A DNA stretch of 64,000 nt, taken from contig JAEUOU010000022.1 in NCBI GenBank assembly GCA_016790575.1, forward strand, positions 18,076-82,075, read 5' to 3'. Positions 8,077-19,009 of the stretch are shown here, one piece after another (the stretch's first letter is position 1; each line of letters opens with the position of its first letter). Below the pieces are notes generated by a model. The model was not told the DNA's origin, did no database searches, and worked only from the letters and a program-made list of their open reading frames with translations. Made by a program: the position numbers and the translations under genes. This DNA comes from Burkholderiaceae bacterium. GTDB lineage: Bacteria > Pseudomonadota > Gammaproteobacteria > Burkholderiales > Burkholderiaceae_C.

Positions 8077-9378
8077 ATGAAACTCGCTGACAACAAAGCC
8101 ACCCTGTCGTTCAGCAACGGCAGCCCCAGTGTCGAGATGCCTGTCTACCAAGGCACCATCGGCCCGGACGTCATCGACATCCGCAAGCTGTACGCGCAGA
8201 CCGGCATGTTCACCTACGACCCCGGTTTCCTGTCGACCGCTTCGTGCCAGTCGACCATCACCTACATCGACGGCGACAAAGGCGAGTTGCTGTATCGCGG
8301 ATACCCGATCGAGCAGTTGGCCACCCACTGCGACTACCTGGATACCTGCTACCTTCTGCTCAAGGGCGAACTGCCCAACAAGGGCCAACGCGACGACTTC
8401 CACAAGCGCGTGCTCAATCACACAATGGTCAACGAGCAGATGCAGTTCTTCCTGCGCGGCTTCCGCCGGGACGCCCACCCGATGGCGGTGCTGACCGGCC
8501 TGGTCGGCGCCCTGTCGGCCTTCTATCACGACAGCACGGACATCAATAACCCCGAGCATCGGGAAATTGCGGCAATCCGCCTCATTTCCAAGATGCCGAC
8601 CCTGGTGGCCATGGCCTACAAATACGGGGTAGGCCAGCCTTTCATGTACCCGAAGAATGACCTGAGCTACGCCGGCAACTTCCTGCGCATGATGTTCGGC
8701 ACTCCGTGCGAAGAATACAAGGTCAATCCGGTCCTGGAAAAGGCCATGGACCGCATTTTCATCCTGCACGCCGATCACGAACAGAATGCTTCGACCTCGA
8801 CGGTTCGCCTGTGCGGCTCTTCCGGCACCAACCCGTTTGCGGCCATCGCTGCGGGCGTGGCCTGTCTGTGGGGCCCCGCCCACGGCGGCGCCAACGAGGC
8901 CTGCCTGAATATGCTCGAAGACATCCAGCGCAATGGCGGCGTTGCCAAAGTCGGCGAGTTCATGGAGAAGGTCAAGGACAAGAACTCCGGCGTCAAACTG
9001 ATGGGCTTCGGGCACCGGGTCTACAAGAACTACGACCCCCGCGCCAAACTCATGCAAGAAACCTGCAATGAAGTGCTGAGTGAACTGGGCCTTGAAAACG
9101 ACCCGCTGTTCAAACTGGCCAAAGAGCTGGAGAAGATCGCCCTGGAAGATGACTATTTCGTCCAGCGCAAGCTCTACCCGAACGTAGACTTCTATTCCGG
9201 CATTGTTCAACGTGCGATTGGTATCCCGGTCAACTTGTTCACCGGCATCTTCGCGCTGGCCCGCACGGTGGGCTGGATTGCCCAGCTCAATGAAATGATC
9301 GCCGATCCGGAATACAAGATCGGCCGTCCGCGTCAGCTGTTCACCGGCTCGCCCCGTCGCGACGTCAAACCGCTGTAA
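8077..9378 (+). CDS. gltA: citrate synthase (type II, hexameric NADH-sensitive family)
   Basis: 433 residues. Condenses acetyl-CoA and oxaloacetate to citrate. [20 protein letters not shown] is the conserved entry region. The catalytic histidines are in [20 protein letters not shown] and [18 protein letters not shown], and the catalytic Asp is in [18 protein letters not shown]. Length and N-terminal beta-domain match the Gram-negative hexameric enzyme. A strong intrinsic terminator follows, closing the gntR-sdh-gltA unit. Confidence 0.98.
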   Translation: MKLADNKATLSFSNGSPSVEMPVYQGTIGPDVIDIRKLYAQTGMFTYDPGFLSTASCQSTITYIDGDKGELLYRGYPIEQLATHCDYLDTCYLLLKGELPNKGQRDDFHKRVLNHTMVNEQMQFFLRGFRRDAHPMAVLTGLVGALSAFYHDSTDINNPEHREIAAIRLISKMPTLVAMAYKYGVGQPFMYPKNDLSYAGNFLRMMFGTPCEEYKVNPVLEKAMDRIFILHADHEQNASTSTVRLCGSSGTNPFAAIAAGVACLWGPAHGGANEACLNMLEDIQRNGGVAKVGEFMEKVKDKNSGVKLMGFGHRVYKNYDPRAKLMQETCNEVLSELGLENDPLFKLAKELEKIALEDDYFVQRKLYPNVDFYSGIVQRAIGIPVNLFTGIFALARTVGWIAQLNEMIADPEYKIGRPRQLFTGSPRRDVKPL

Positions 9379-9403
9379 GCCGGTTTGCCACCGCTATGAC
9401 CCA

Positions 9404-9431
9404 CCCGCCGGTCTCTCCCGGCGGGTTTTTT
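9404..9431 (+). terminator. Rho-independent terminator after gltA
   Basis: Perfect 8-bp stem CCCGCCGG/CCGGCGGG (9404-9411 with 9418-9425), 6-base loop, followed directly by six T residues. It ends the sdh-gltA transcription unit 26 bases after the gltA stop. Confidence 0.92.
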
Positions 9432-9464
9432 CTTGGTACGGGCTCATCGATAGCTATATTAAAT

Positions 9465-9501
9465 ATAGCGATAAACGACCATATATCGCTGGGTATTGCC
9501 C
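9465..9501 (+). repeat. dispersed 37-bp repeat, copy 1
   Basis: Begins ATAGCGATAA and ends CGCTGGGTATTGCCC. It shares ATAGC, GACC and the core GCTGGGTATTG with copies at 11897, 22835, 37648 and 44344. It sits between the gltA terminator and leuC. The 267-base gap here otherwise holds only the terminator and the leuC leader. Confidence 0.75.
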
Positions 9502-9645
9502 TTTTTCGCCAAAACTTGTTGGAAAATGGCGATGCGCGGTCGCCGCCCCCACAAAGATACGCCGCCCCGGGAATACGCCACAGCCCCGGAGGAGCGTCTG
9601 AAACCCGGCGGCGAATAAAATTCGCTCCACAGCAAGGAAACCAGA

Positions 9646-11067
9646 ATGGGACGCACCCTCTACGAAAAAATCTGGGACGAACACGTCGTTCACACGGAGG
9701 AGGATGGCACCGCGATCCTCTACATTGATCGTCACCTCGTCCACGAGGTCACCAGCCCCCAGGCTTTTGAGGGGCTGCGTCAGGCCGGACGCAAAGTCTG
9801 GCGTGTCAGCTCCGTGGTGGCGACGGCAGATCACAACACGCCCACGACCGGGTGGGAACTCGGCTACGACGGCATTTCCGACCCCATCAGCAAGGAACAG
9901 GTCACGACGCTGGACACCAATATCCGGGAATTCGGTGCTGCGGCGTTTTTCCCGTTCCTCAACAAACGCCAGGGTATCGTGCATGTCATCGGACCGGAGA
10001 ACGGGGCCACCCTGCCCGGCATGACGGTCGTCTGCGGTGACAGCCACACCTCCACCCACGGCGCGTTCGGCGCACTGGCCCACGGCATCGGTACCAGCGA
10101 GGTGGAGCACGTACTCGCCTCGCAAACCCTGCTGGCCAAGAAGGCGAAGAACATGCTGGTTCGCGTTGAGGGCCAGACATCGCCCGGCGTTACCGCAAAA
10201 GACATCGTTCTGGCCATCATCGGCAAGATTGGCACCGCCGGCGGCACCGGCTACACCATCGAGTTTGGCGGTGCGGCCATTCGCGCCTTGTCCATGGAAG
10301 GACGCATGACGGTCTGCAACATGGCCATCGAAGCCGGCGCCCGGGCCGGCTTGGTTGCAGTGGACGAAAAGACCATCGACTACGTGCGCGGCCGTTTGCT
10401 GTCGCCCACCGGGGTGGAATGGGACCAGGCTGTCGCCTACTGGAAAACACTGCATTCCGATGCCGACGCACGCTTCGACGCCCTGGTCGAGTTGGACGCA
10501 TCGCAGATCGTGCCGCAGGTCACCTGGGGAACCTCGCCCGAGATGGTTCTGGGTATCGACGACCGGGTCCCCGACCCAGACAAAGAAAAAGACGCCAACA
10601 AGCGTGGTGCGATGGAGCGGGCGCTGACCTACATGGGCCTGCAGCCGGGAAAACCCCTCAACGACATTGCCGTCGACAAGGTATTCATCGGCTCCTGCAC
10701 CAACAGCCGCATTGAAGACATGCGCGAAGCCGCGGCCGTGGTGCGAAAACTGGGCCGCAAAGTCGCACGCAATGTCAAACTGGCACTGGTCGTCCCTGGC
10801 TCCGGTCTGGTGAAAGAACAAGCCGAGCGAGAGGGTCTGGATACAGTCTTCAAAGCCGCAGGTTTCGAGTGGCGCGAGCCCGGTTGTTCGATGTGCCTGG
10901 CCATGAACGCCGACCGCCTGGAGCCCGGCGAACGATGCGCCTCGACGAGCAACCGAAACTTCGAAGGCCGCCAGGGCGCGGGCGGACGAACCCATCTGGT
11001 CTCCCCGGCCATGGCCGCTGCCGCTGCCGTGCACGGCCATTTTGTCGATATCCGTCAATTCACCTGA
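9646..11067 (+). CDS. leuC: 3-isopropylmalate dehydratase large subunit
   Basis: 473 residues. With LeuD it isomerises 2-isopropylmalate to 3-isopropylmalate in leucine synthesis. The N-terminus has the family pattern [33 protein letters not shown] and the [4Fe-4S] ligands [17 protein letters not shown] and [16 protein letters not shown] are present. The C-terminus ends FVDIRQFT, typical of LeuC. A ribosome binding site (CAAGGAAA) precedes the ATG. A small lipoprotein gene separates it from leuD. Confidence 0.98.
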   Translation: MGRTLYEKIWDEHVVHTEEDGTAILYIDRHLVHEVTSPQAFEGLRQAGRKVWRVSSVVATADHNTPTTGWELGYDGISDPISKEQVTTLDTNIREFGAAAFFPFLNKRQGIVHVIGPENGATLPGMTVVCGDSHTSTHGAFGALAHGIGTSEVEHVLASQTLLAKKAKNMLVRVEGQTSPGVTAKDIVLAIIGKIGTAGGTGYTIEFGGAAIRALSMEGRMTVCNMAIEAGARAGLVAVDEKTIDYVRGRLLSPTGVEWDQAVAYWKTLHSDADARFDALVELDASQIVPQVTWGTSPEMVLGIDDRVPDPDKEKDANKRGAMERALTYMGLQPGKPLNDIAVDKVFIGSCTNSRIEDMREAAAVVRKLGRKVARNVKLALVVPGSGLVKEQAEREGLDTVFKAAGFEWREPGCSMCLAMNADRLEPGERCASTSNRNFEGRQGAGGRTHLVSPAMAAAAAVHGHFVDIRQFT

Positions 11068-11079
11068 AGGAGTGTTGCC

Positions 11080-11211
11080 ATGAACAGGATCGTTGCCATT
11101 CTTGCCCTTGCCACCATCACGTTGCTGGCCGGTTGCAACACGGTCAAGGGGGTCGGACAGGACATTCAAAAGGCCGGCGAGAAGCTCGAAGACGCCGCCA
11201 GAAAGAAGTGA
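11080..11211 (+). CDS. entericidin A/B-like small lipoprotein
   Basis: 43 residues, too small for most gene finders. [19 protein letters not shown] is a lipoprotein signal peptide with a lipobox ending LAGC. The mature part [20 protein letters not shown] is the entericidin pattern (short, amphipathic, GxDIxxAGxxLExA). Entericidins are small envelope lipoproteins, described in enterobacteria as an antidote/toxin pair linked to stationary-phase lysis; here only one is seen. It sits between leuC and leuD with 12 and 4 bases on either side, an arrangement I believe recurs in Comamonadaceae. The ribosome binding site GAAGGAGTG is excellent. Confidence 0.88.
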   Translation: MNRIVAILALATITLLAGCNTVKGVGQDIQKAGEKLEDAARKK

Positions 11212-11215
11212 ACCG

Positions 11216-11866
11216 ATGAGAACCTTTACCGTGCACCAGGGCTTGGTGGCGCCCATGGACCGCGAGAATGTCGACACCGACGCCATCATTCCCAAACAGT
11301 TCCTGAAATCCATCCGCAAGACCGGTTTCGGCCCCAATCTCTTTGATGAATGGCGCTACCACGATGCTGGCTTCCCGGGTCAGGATCCCGCCTCACGGCG
11401 CCCCAATGCGGATTTTGTCCTCAACCAGCCGCGCTACCAGGGCGCCTCGATTCTGCTGGCACGCAAGAATTTCGGCTGTGGCTCCAGCCGCGAACACGCA
11501 CCGTGGGCCATCGACCAATACGGCTTCCGCGCCATCCTGGCGCCCAGCTTTGCTGACATTTTCTTCAACAACTGCTTCAAGAACGGCCTTTTGCCCATTG
11601 TCCTGCCCGAGGCCACCATCGCCCGACTGTTCGACGATGTTCATGCCTTCCCGGGGTACCAGCTCACAATTGACCTCGAACGCCAGTTGGTCATTCAATC
11701 GCAGGGTGAAGAAATTCCTTTCGAGGTCCAGCCCTTCCGCCGCTACTGCCTGCTCAACGGCCTGGACGACATCGGGCTGACACTACGCCACGCCGACAAA
11801 ATCAAGGCCTTTGAGACAGAACGTCTTGCCACCAAACCTTGGCTGGCCCATACCGCGACCTTTTGA
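11216..11866 (+). CDS. leuD: 3-isopropylmalate dehydratase small subunit
   Basis: 216 residues from [20 protein letters not shown]. Swivelling-domain partner of LeuC. The conserved [20 protein letters not shown] and the loop [20 protein letters not shown] are diagnostic, as is [17 protein letters not shown]. The start codon lies 4 bases after the entericidin-like stop; a longer in-frame upstream reading overlaps that gene and has no family match. Confidence 0.97.
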   Translation: MRTFTVHQGLVAPMDRENVDTDAIIPKQFLKSIRKTGFGPNLFDEWRYHDAGFPGQDPASRRPNADFVLNQPRYQGASILLARKNFGCGSSREHAPWAIDQYGFRAILAPSFADIFFNNCFKNGLLPIVLPEATIARLFDDVHAFPGYQLTIDLERQLVIQSQGEEIPFEVQPFRRYCLLNGLDDIGLTLRHADKIKAFETERLATKPWLAHTATF

Positions 11867-11896
11867 ACCGACTTTCGGCCATTCTTCAAGCAAAAA

Positions 11897-11934
11897 GTGC
11901 CAATACCCAGCGTGAGAAGGTCACTTTTCGCTAT
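11897..11934 (-). repeat. dispersed 38-bp repeat, copy 2 (inverted)
   Basis: On the minus strand it reads ATAGCGAAAAGTGACC then ACGCTGGGTATTGGCAC, matching the other copies. It fills most of the leuD-leuB gap and ends 16 bases before the leuB start, where it could affect leuB translation. Confidence 0.8.
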
Positions 11935-11950
11935 CAAATAGATACTTTTC

Positions 11951-13021
<1,071 letters not shown>

Positions 13022-13135
13022 CCCCACGCAGCAGGCGCGGGGAGAAGCGGCTGTGACGATTGGATTGTTGCGCGTTGCGCACAGGCGCAACACCGTGGCT
13101 CCGTTGTTGTAAGCCTTGCCAAAGGCTCCATGCGC

Positions 13136-13141
13136 TAAAAT
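13136..13141 (+). promoter_or_regulatory. -10 box candidate (TAAAAT) of the asd leader
   Basis: GCTAAAATCC is a common strong -10 context in Burkholderiales. Transcription would begin about 7-8 bases later, at or next to the ATG at 13149, so the leader peptide may be translated from a leaderless or nearly leaderless RNA. A convincing -35 is not visible at standard spacing. Confidence 0.4.
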
Positions 13142-13148
13142 CCTGCCC

Positions 13149-13250
13149 ATGTTTGCCGCCTGCCTGTTCACCCTGAATCCAGCACCCGCCGCCATGGCCG
13201 GTGTGGCTGTGCGCGCAATCTCCACCAAAACCACGACCATTAAGGGCTGA
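13149..13250 (+). CDS. possible 33-residue leader peptide upstream of asd
   Basis: The short frame begins [18 protein letters not shown] and ends with a run rich in Ile, Thr and Lys: [12 protein letters not shown] then stop. It lies 92 bases upstream of asd, the enzyme feeding lysine, threonine, methionine and isoleucine synthesis. Thr, Ile and Lys codons concentrated just before the stop, followed by two tandem hairpins, resemble a translational attenuator such as thrL. No Shine-Dalgarno sequence is visible, which fits the predicted leaderless start. This is inference; the frame could also be fortuitous. Confidence 0.45.
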   Translation: MFAACLFTLNPAPAAMAGVAVRAISTKTTTIKG

Positions 13251-13276
13251 TCCGGCCTGGTTCGTCGTGCGCCCTC

Positions 13277-13320
13277 CCCGGCCTGACGAGCCGGGCAAAC
13301 AGTCTGGTCTGGCACTGTTT
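13277..13320 (+). promoter_or_regulatory. tandem hairpins in the asd leader (attenuator candidate)
   Basis: Two perfect stems follow the leader peptide: CCCGGC/GCCGGG (13277-13282 with 13290-13295) and AAACAGT/ACTGTTT (13297-13303 with 13314-13320). The second is 22 bases from the asd start and close to its ribosome binding region. There is no long T run, so control would more likely be of translation or Rho access than of intrinsic termination. Confidence 0.4.
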
Positions 13321-13342
13321 ATCTTCTGAAAGGGCGTTTGAA

Positions 13343-14473
13343 ATGAGCAAGTTGGTAGGTCTGGTCGGCTGGCGCGGCATGGTCGGCTCGGTGTTGATGG
13401 ATCGCATGGTCGAGGAAAAAGACTTCGACCTGATCGAGCCGTTGTTCTTCTCCACCTCCAACGCCGGTGGCAAGGCCCCGGCGATGGCGAAGAACGAAAC
13501 CACGCTGCAGGACGCGAACAACATCGACGCACTCAAGCGCTGCGAGATCATCATCACCTGCCAGGGCGGGGACTACACCAACGAGGTCTACCCCAAGCTG
13601 CGCGCCGCCGGCTGGACGGGCCACTGGATCGACGCCGCGTCGGCCCTTCGCATGCACAAGGACGCCGTCATCATCCTGGACCCGGTCAACATGCCGGTCA
13701 TCAAGAATGCCCTCACCAAAGGCGGCAAGGAATGGATCGGCGGCAACTGCACCGTCTCCTGCATGCTGATGGGTGTGGGCGCGCTGTACAAGGCTGGCCT
13801 GGTTGAATGGATGTCCACCCAGACCTACCAGGCCGCTTCCGGCGGTGGTGCGCAGCACATGCGCGAGCTCCTGACGCAGTACGGCACCTTGAACGCCGAG
13901 GTGAAGGCGCTGCTGGACGACCCGAAGAGCGCCATTCTGGAGATCGACCGGAAGGTGATCGCCAGGCAACGCAGCCTGTCCGGCGCCGAGACCGCCAACT
14001 TCGGCGTGCCGCTCGGCGGCAGCCTGATTCCCTGGATCGACAAGGATCTGGGCAACGGCATGTCCAAAGAAGAGTGGAAGGGCATGGCCGAAACCAACAA
14101 GATCCTCGGCATGGGCGAAGGCTTCGGTACCCCTGCCATTCCGGTGGATGGTTTCTGCGTCCGCGTGGGCGCGATGCGCTGCCACAGCCAGGCCCTGACA
14201 TTCAAGCTGAAGAAGGATGTGCCGGCGGCCGATATCGAGGCCATGATCGCCGCCGACAACCCGTGGGCCAAAGTCGTCCCGAACACGCGCGAAGCCACCA
14301 TCCATAACCTGACGCCAGTCGCTGTGACCGGCACGATGACCATCCCGGTGGGCCGCATCCGCAAGCTGGCGATGGGGCCGGAGTATGTCGGCGCCTTCAC
14401 CATCGGCGACCAATTGCTCTGGGGCGCCGCCGAGCCGCTGCGTCGGATGCTGCGTATCCTGCTGGACGCTTGA
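13343..14473 (+). CDS. asd: aspartate-semialdehyde dehydrogenase
   Basis: 376 residues. Reduces aspartyl phosphate to the semialdehyde, the branch to lysine, threonine, methionine and diaminopimelate. N-terminal NADP loop [18 protein letters not shown], catalytic cysteine in [33 protein letters not shown] and the substrate-arginine region [20 protein letters not shown] identify the Gram-negative type. The ATG follows GAAAGGGCG. A 321-base untranslated region upstream holds a possible leader peptide and hairpins. Confidence 0.98.
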   Translation: MSKLVGLVGWRGMVGSVLMDRMVEEKDFDLIEPLFFSTSNAGGKAPAMAKNETTLQDANNIDALKRCEIIITCQGGDYTNEVYPKLRAAGWTGHWIDAASALRMHKDAVIILDPVNMPVIKNALTKGGKEWIGGNCTVSCMLMGVGALYKAGLVEWMSTQTYQAASGGGAQHMRELLTQYGTLNAEVKALLDDPKSAILEIDRKVIARQRSLSGAETANFGVPLGGSLIPWIDKDLGNGMSKEEWKGMAETNKILGMGEGFGTPAIPVDGFCVRVGAMRCHSQALTFKLKKDVPAADIEAMIAADNPWAKVVPNTREATIHNLTPVAVTGTMTIPVGRIRKLAMGPEYVGAFTIGDQLLWGAAEPLRRMLRILLDA

Positions 14474-14494
14474 ACAACCCGCCGCCCCCTGCAG

Positions 14495-14570
14495 CGGGCT
14501 GTCGCCGCGTAACAGGGGGTGACAGCCCGTTGCCGCAAGGCAACAACGCCCCTTGCCGAAAGCGGGCAAG
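14495..14570. repeat. cluster of three GC-rich hairpins between asd and fimV
   Basis: Three inverted repeats in a row: CGGGCTGTC/GACAGCCCG (14495-14503 with 14521-14529), GTTGCC/GGCAAC (14529-14534 with 14539-14544, GCAA loop) and CTTGCC/GGCAAG (14552-14557 with 14565-14570). CCCCCTG/CAGGGGG is an alternative pairing across the first. No T run follows. They may slow or stop transcription after asd, or protect RNA ends. Confidence 0.5.
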
Positions 14571-14678
14571 CGATGACTGGGCAGATTGAAAACTCACCTC
14601 AGCTTGTCACGCCAAGGCATTGATGTTAATGTCAAATATCTGAATCCAGATATTGCGGTAAGGCGTTTGCTCCAAAAA

Positions 14679-17486
14679 ATGAATTCACAAACAATGACCA
14701 CGGAGGCAGGGGCGGATTTCGAACCCTTCAGACTACGGAACCCGTGGTCCCTCCACGCGATCGCGCTGGCCTGCTCGCTGGCTGCGCTGTCCACCGGAGC
14801 TCAAGCCCTTGCGCTGGGGCAGGCGCGTGTCCTCTCCTCCTTGGGCGAGCCGCTGCGTGCCGAGGTCGAGATTACACAGATCAGTGATGAAGAAGCCTCT
14901 TCTCTGAAAGTCGGTATTGCTGCTGCAAGTGCTTTCCGGGCGGCCGGCGTGGATTTCAACAGTGCCCTGGCCAATACACAAACCAGTCTGGCACGCCGCT
15001 CTGATGGGCGCTGGTTCATTCGGGTCCAAAGTGAGCGTCCGGTCAACGAGCCATTCGTCGATCTGATCCTTGAGTCGACGTGGGCGACCGGCCGTATCGT
15101 GCGGGACTACACCTTGCTGATTGATCCGCCAGCGGCCCGACAATCCGGGTCCGATCTGTCGACGACAGCCGTAACGGGGCAAACGCCCGCAGTGGCAACA
15201 CCATCCTCCCTGACGCAGACTGCGCCTCAGACAACCACTGCGGCGCGCCCGATCGCTGGCGCAGCGAGTGCTACGAAAAAGGCAGAAAACGACAAACCGA
15301 AAGCGGGTGCTTCAGCCACTGAGAGCACTGTGACGGTCAACCGCGGCGACACCGCCGGGAAGATTGCAGCGCGAGTCAAGCCGGAGGGCGCGTCGCTCGA
15401 CCAGATGCTGGTAGCGCTGCTGCGAGCCAATCCGCAGGCATTCATAGGTGGCAATGTCAACCGTATCCGGGCGGGCGCAGTACTGGATGTACCTTCCAGT
15501 GAACAGGTCACTGCGATACAAACGTCCGAGGCAAGGCGCACAGTCAGCCTTCAAGCACGTAGCTTCAATGATTTCCGGCGAACGTTGGCCGAGCGCACAC
15601 CGGTAACAGCGGTTGAAGCCGCAGCCCGCACTGCGGCAGGGGCGGTGCAAACTCAGGTCGACGACAAGAAATCGGTAGCCCCCGCTGCGGACAAGCTGAC
15701 GCTCTCCAAAGGCAATGTTCAAGGCAAAAGTGCAGAGGCCGAAATTGCCAGTGCCCGACAGGCCAAAGAAGCCAGCGAACGTGCGGCCGAACTGAATCGG
15801 AACATTGGTGAACTGTCCCGACTGAAGGCCTCCACTGCCACTGCCGCTTCGCCTTCGGCCTCGGGCCCTGCGTCGGCCGGGAAAGGTCCGGCGGTACCCT
15901 TGGCCGCGGCCGTTCCAGCAGCGGCCCCGGCGAGCAAACCCGCTATTGCGGGAGCATCTTCTCCCACACCCGCCGCTTCGGCTGTTGCGGTTTCGAAGCC
16001 GGCATCCGCCGCATCGGCCAGCACTCCGGCTGCACCGGCAGCCTCAGTTGCCGCACCGAAGGCCAGTGCCGCAGCTTCGGTAGCTGTCGGCGCCGCTTCG
16101 ACCCCGGCGGCGACGACTGCGGCAGCAACTGCAACTACCGGCCTGAACGCCGGAACCCCGTCCGTTACACCCACGGCTCTTGCATCGTCGGCGACCAGCA
16201 CGTCCTCCAGTATTGCCACAGGGACGCCCACATCTGCAGCGCCCGCCCCGGCTGCTTCTGCGCCGGCTCCAGCCCCGATCAAGAAACCCGCGCCGCCGCC
16301 CCCACCCCCTCCGCCAGAGCCGACTTTCCTCGAGAGTCTGCTTGACAACCCCTTCTTGGCACCTTTGGGCGGTGGGCTCATCGCTTTGCTTGGCGGTTTC
16401 GGTTTTTACCGCTGGCGACAAACCAGGAAAACCGGTGCCGTCGACAGTTCATTCCTCGAAAGCCGTCTCCAACCTGACTCTTTTTTCGGCTCCAGTGGCG
16501 GGCAACGCATTGACACCAACGAGGCAGCAACGGCCGCCTCCTCAATGGCCTATTCCCCCAGCCAATTGGACGCTGCGGGGGATGTGGACCCAGTCGCTGA
16601 AGCCGATGTCTACCTCGCCTACGGCAGAGACCTGCAGGCTGAGGAAATCCTGAAAGAAGCGCTCAAGCTGCACCCGACACGATTGGCTATTCACGGGAAG
16701 TTGCTGGACATTTACGCGAAACGCCGCGACCTCAAGGCCTTCGAAGCCCTCGCAGTCGATGTCTACAAGAGCACCAATGGCACGGGGCCAGACTGGGAAC
16801 GTATTGCGGCCTTGGGGCTGGAAGTCGATTCATCCAACCCGCTGTATCGTCCAGGAGGCAAACCGGTTGGGCCCGCAGAGACTGCCGTGGACGTTGAATC
16901 TTCGTTTGCGTCCAGCACCATTCCAGTCGCAGTGCAAACGCAGCCGATTGCAACGACCAATGATTCAATTGACCTCGACCTGGGCGACCTTGATTTCTCA
17001 GGTGAGCATTCGTTCGCGGCGTCGGAAGCTCCTGTCCGCAGCGAACAGCCGCCGACGGTCAGCCTGAATGTACAGGCCATCCAACCGCTGGCTGTTGCTG
17101 ATGTCGGATCGCTGGACATTGGCAACTCCATTGAGATCCCCGATCTTGGGGTCGCCTCCGCCCCTCCGTCGAAGCCGGCTCCTGCAACCTCGACCAATGA
17201 TGGCATGCTCGAGTTTGACTTGGGCGGTTTGTCTTTGGACCTTGATTCACCGGCGTCAGAGGCGGTCGCTCCGACCACTGCGCCGACTCGCGCCCCTGCC
17301 GCAGCCGCGCCAACCACGCCAATTGATATCGGTGGCGATGCCATGGAGACCAAACTGTCACTTGCCCAAGAGTTCCACGCGATAGGGGACACCGACGCGG
17401 CCAAGGCACTGGTGCGTGAGGTCATTGCCGAGTCAAGTGGCTCGGTGAAGGCCAAAGCCCAGCGCTTCCTCGCAGACTTAGGTTGA
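14679..17486 (+). CDS. fimV: FimV/HubP-family polar protein with LysM-like domain
   Basis: About 935 residues from the ATG at 14679; an ATG at 14694 is also possible and the frame is open upstream to 14586. FimV-type proteins are inner-membrane scaffolds that organise the cell pole and type IV pilus or motility. A membrane or signal segment (LHAIALACSLAALSTGAQAL) leads into the FimV N-terminal domain LGQARVLSSLGEPLRAEVEI. A LysM-like segment TVTVNRGDTAGKIAARV is near the middle of the periplasmic part. A long Ala/Pro/Thr/Ser-rich linker precedes a single membrane helix, PLGGGLIALLGGFGFYRW. The acidic cytoplasmic region ends in the conserved FimV C-terminal motif AQEFHAIGDTDAAKALVREV. A TTGA overlap links it to truA. 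Confidence 0.9.
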   Translation: MNSQTMTTEAGADFEPFRLRNPWSLHAIALACSLAALSTGAQALALGQARVLSSLGEPLRAEVEITQISDEEASSLKVGIAAASAFRAAGVDFNSALANTQTSLARRSDGRWFIRVQSERPVNEPFVDLILESTWATGRIVRDYTLLIDPPAARQSGSDLSTTAVTGQTPAVATPSSLTQTAPQTTTAARPIAGAASATKKAENDKPKAGASATESTVTVNRGDTAGKIAARVKPEGASLDQMLVALLRANPQAFIGGNVNRIRAGAVLDVPSSEQVTAIQTSEARRTVSLQARSFNDFRRTLAERTPVTAVEAAARTAAGAVQTQVDDKKSVAPAADKLTLSKGNVQGKSAEAEIASARQAKEASERAAELNRNIGELSRLKASTATAASPSASGPASAGKGPAVPLAAAVPAAAPASKPAIAGASSPTPAASAVAVSKPASAASASTPAAPAASVAAPKASAAASVAVGAASTPAATTAAATATTGLNAGTPSVTPTALASSATSTSSSIATGTPTSAAPAPAASAPAPAPIKKPAPPPPPPPPEPTFLESLLDNPFLAPLGGGLIALLGGFGFYRWRQTRKTGAVDSSFLESRLQPDSFFGSSGGQRIDTNEAATAASSMAYSPSQLDAAGDVDPVAEADVYLAYGRDLQAEEILKEALKLHPTRLAIHGKLLDIYAKRRDLKAFEALAVDVYKSTNGTGPDWERIAALGLEVDSSNPLYRPGGKPVGPAETAVDVESSFASSTIPVAVQTQPIATTNDSIDLDLGDLDFSGEHSFAASEAPVRSEQPPTVSLNVQAIQPLAVADVGSLDIGNSIEIPDLGVASAPPSKPAPATSTNDGMLEFDLGGLSLDLDSPASEAVAPTTAPTRAPAAAAPTTPIDIGGDAMETKLSLAQEFHAIGDTDAAKALVREVIAESSGSVKAKAQRFLADLG

Positions 17487-18313
17487 ATATCGACGGGTGC
17501 TCGCCAGCAGTGGCTGACTCCGTGGCGCGTATCGCGCTGGGTATTTCCTACCACGGTGGAGCCTATCAGGGCTGGCAGAGCCAGCCTTCGGGCTTGACCA
17601 TCCAGGATCGGCTGGAAACAGCGTTGACGCTTTTCGTCGGAAGCTCGATGCGCGTCAACTGCGCCGGAAGAACCGATGCGGGAGTCCATGCGCTGATGCA
17701 GGTAGTTCACCTGGATTCGCCCGTTTCGCGTGACAGTTTCTCATGGGTCCGGGGAACGAATGCCTTTCTGCCGAAGGATATTGCGGTGGAGTGGGCGAAA
17801 CCAGTCCCCGATCAGTTTCACGCCCGCGCCAGCGCATTGGCTCGTCGATACATCTATGTTCTGAAGGAAGCCGCCGTTCGCCCAGCTTTGGAATCGGGTC
17901 TTGTCGGGTGGGTTTTTCGCCCGCTTGACCGGGACGCGATGTTGGCCGCAGCAATGCACCTTGTTGGCAAACATGATTTCACTTCCTTTCGGGCCAGTGG
18001 TTGCCAATCACCCAGCCCGATCAAGACCATGTCGGCAACGAGAATCAGTCGACAGGGCGCGTATTGGCGCTTTGAGTTTCAGGCTGACGCATTCCTGCAT
18101 CACATGATCCGGAACATCATGGGCTGCCTGATCGCGGTCGGCAGTGGCCAGCGCAGTCCAGAATGGGTCGGCGAAGTTCTCGCAGCACGCAACCGCGATG
18201 CCGCAGCCCCCACGTTCCCGCCTGACGGGCTGTATTTTGCGGGCCCGGTTTACGCACCCCAATGGGGGCTGCCCGATCGGACACCCGCGTTCGACTGGAT
18301 CCCAAATCCGTGA
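17483..18313 (+). CDS. truA: tRNA pseudouridine synthase A
   Basis: 276 residues if started at the TTG that overlaps the fimV stop (TTGA); GTG codons at 17510 and 17522 would give a product closer to the usual length and begin at VARIALGISYHGG. The enzyme makes pseudouridine at positions 38-40 of tRNA anticodon arms. The catalytic aspartate is in NCAGRTDAGVHALMQVVHLD. FHARASALARRYIYVLKEAA and FLHHMIRNIMGCLIAVGSG are conserved TruA motifs. The gene lies between fimV and trpF, the usual neighbourhood in betaproteobacteria. Confidence 0.95.
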   Translation: MNIDGCSPAVADSVARIALGISYHGGAYQGWQSQPSGLTIQDRLETALTLFVGSSMRVNCAGRTDAGVHALMQVVHLDSPVSRDSFSWVRGTNAFLPKDIAVEWAKPVPDQFHARASALARRYIYVLKEAAVRPALESGLVGWVFRPLDRDAMLAAAMHLVGKHDFTSFRASGCQSPSPIKTMSATRISRQGAYWRFEFQADAFLHHMIRNIMGCLIAVGSGQRSPEWVGEVLAARNRDAAAPTFPPDGLYFAGPVYAPQWGLPDRTPAFDWIPNP

Positions 18314-18996
18314 GCAAACCAGACTACCCGACCAGAACCCGTATCAAAGTCTGCGGCCTGACCCGGGAACATGACGTTGAGACCGCTTGTATTGCCGGGG
18401 TCGATACGATCGGGTTCGTCCTTTACGAGCGCAGTCCGCGTTTTGTCGCACCGGCAAGAGCCGCCGAACTTGCCCGCCCTTTGCCAGCGTTCGTACAGCC
18501 GGTATTGTTGTTCGTGAACCCGACCAACGAATGGTTCATGTCGGCGTGCAGATTGGTCGACAGCGCATTGGTTCAGTTTCATGGTGACGAGACACCGGAA
18601 CGCTGCGCCGAACTGGCAAAACTGGCCTCACGTCGCTGGATCAAAGCGGCACGAATCCCGCAGAAAAATGGCGCGGCCTTTGACTTGCTAGAATTTGCCG
18701 CTCAATACAAAGCAGCCAGTGCCATCCTGCTCGACACCCTTGTTGACGCGTACGGTGGCAGCGGCAAAACCTTCGATTGGTCACTCGTTCCTCCAAGCGT
18801 CGACTCTCACCTCGTTTTGTCTGGTGGACTCACACCTGCAAACGTGGGCGATGGCATCCGGGCTTTCCGCTCCCGGGGGCGGTCGTTGTCCGTTGATGTC
18901 AGTTCGGGCGTGGAAGCGTCCAAAGGCATCAAGGATCCAATTGCCATTCAGCGTTTTGTCGAGGCAGTTCGAAGCGCGGACGCCTCGGCTGTTTGA
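18310..18996 (+). CDS. trpF: phosphoribosylanthranilate isomerase
   Basis: 228 residues from a GTG that overlaps the truA stop (GTGA). Amadori rearrangement in tryptophan synthesis. TIM-barrel motifs are [20 protein letters not shown] (catalytic Cys), [45 protein letters not shown] and [19 protein letters not shown]. The catalytic Asp is in the DTLV strand. trpB follows after 13 bases. Confidence 0.96.
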   Translation: MSKPDYPTRTRIKVCGLTREHDVETACIAGVDTIGFVLYERSPRFVAPARAAELARPLPAFVQPVLLFVNPTNEWFMSACRLVDSALVQFHGDETPERCAELAKLASRRWIKAARIPQKNGAAFDLLEFAAQYKAASAILLDTLVDAYGGSGKTFDWSLVPPSVDSHLVLSGGLTPANVGDGIRAFRSRGRSLSVDVSSGVEASKGIKDPIAIQRFVEAVRSADASAV

Positions 18997-19009
18997 CCCA
19001 GTTTCCAAT

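Noticed and set aside
9454..11337. 627-residue minus-strand open frame opposite leuC
   Set aside because: Shadow of leuC in a GC-rich genome; no domain pattern and no ribosome site.
15840..16310. Tandem repeat or CRISPR-like region in fimV
   Set aside because: The Ala/Pro/Thr-rich linker is low-complexity coding sequence without regular spacers; typical for FimV.
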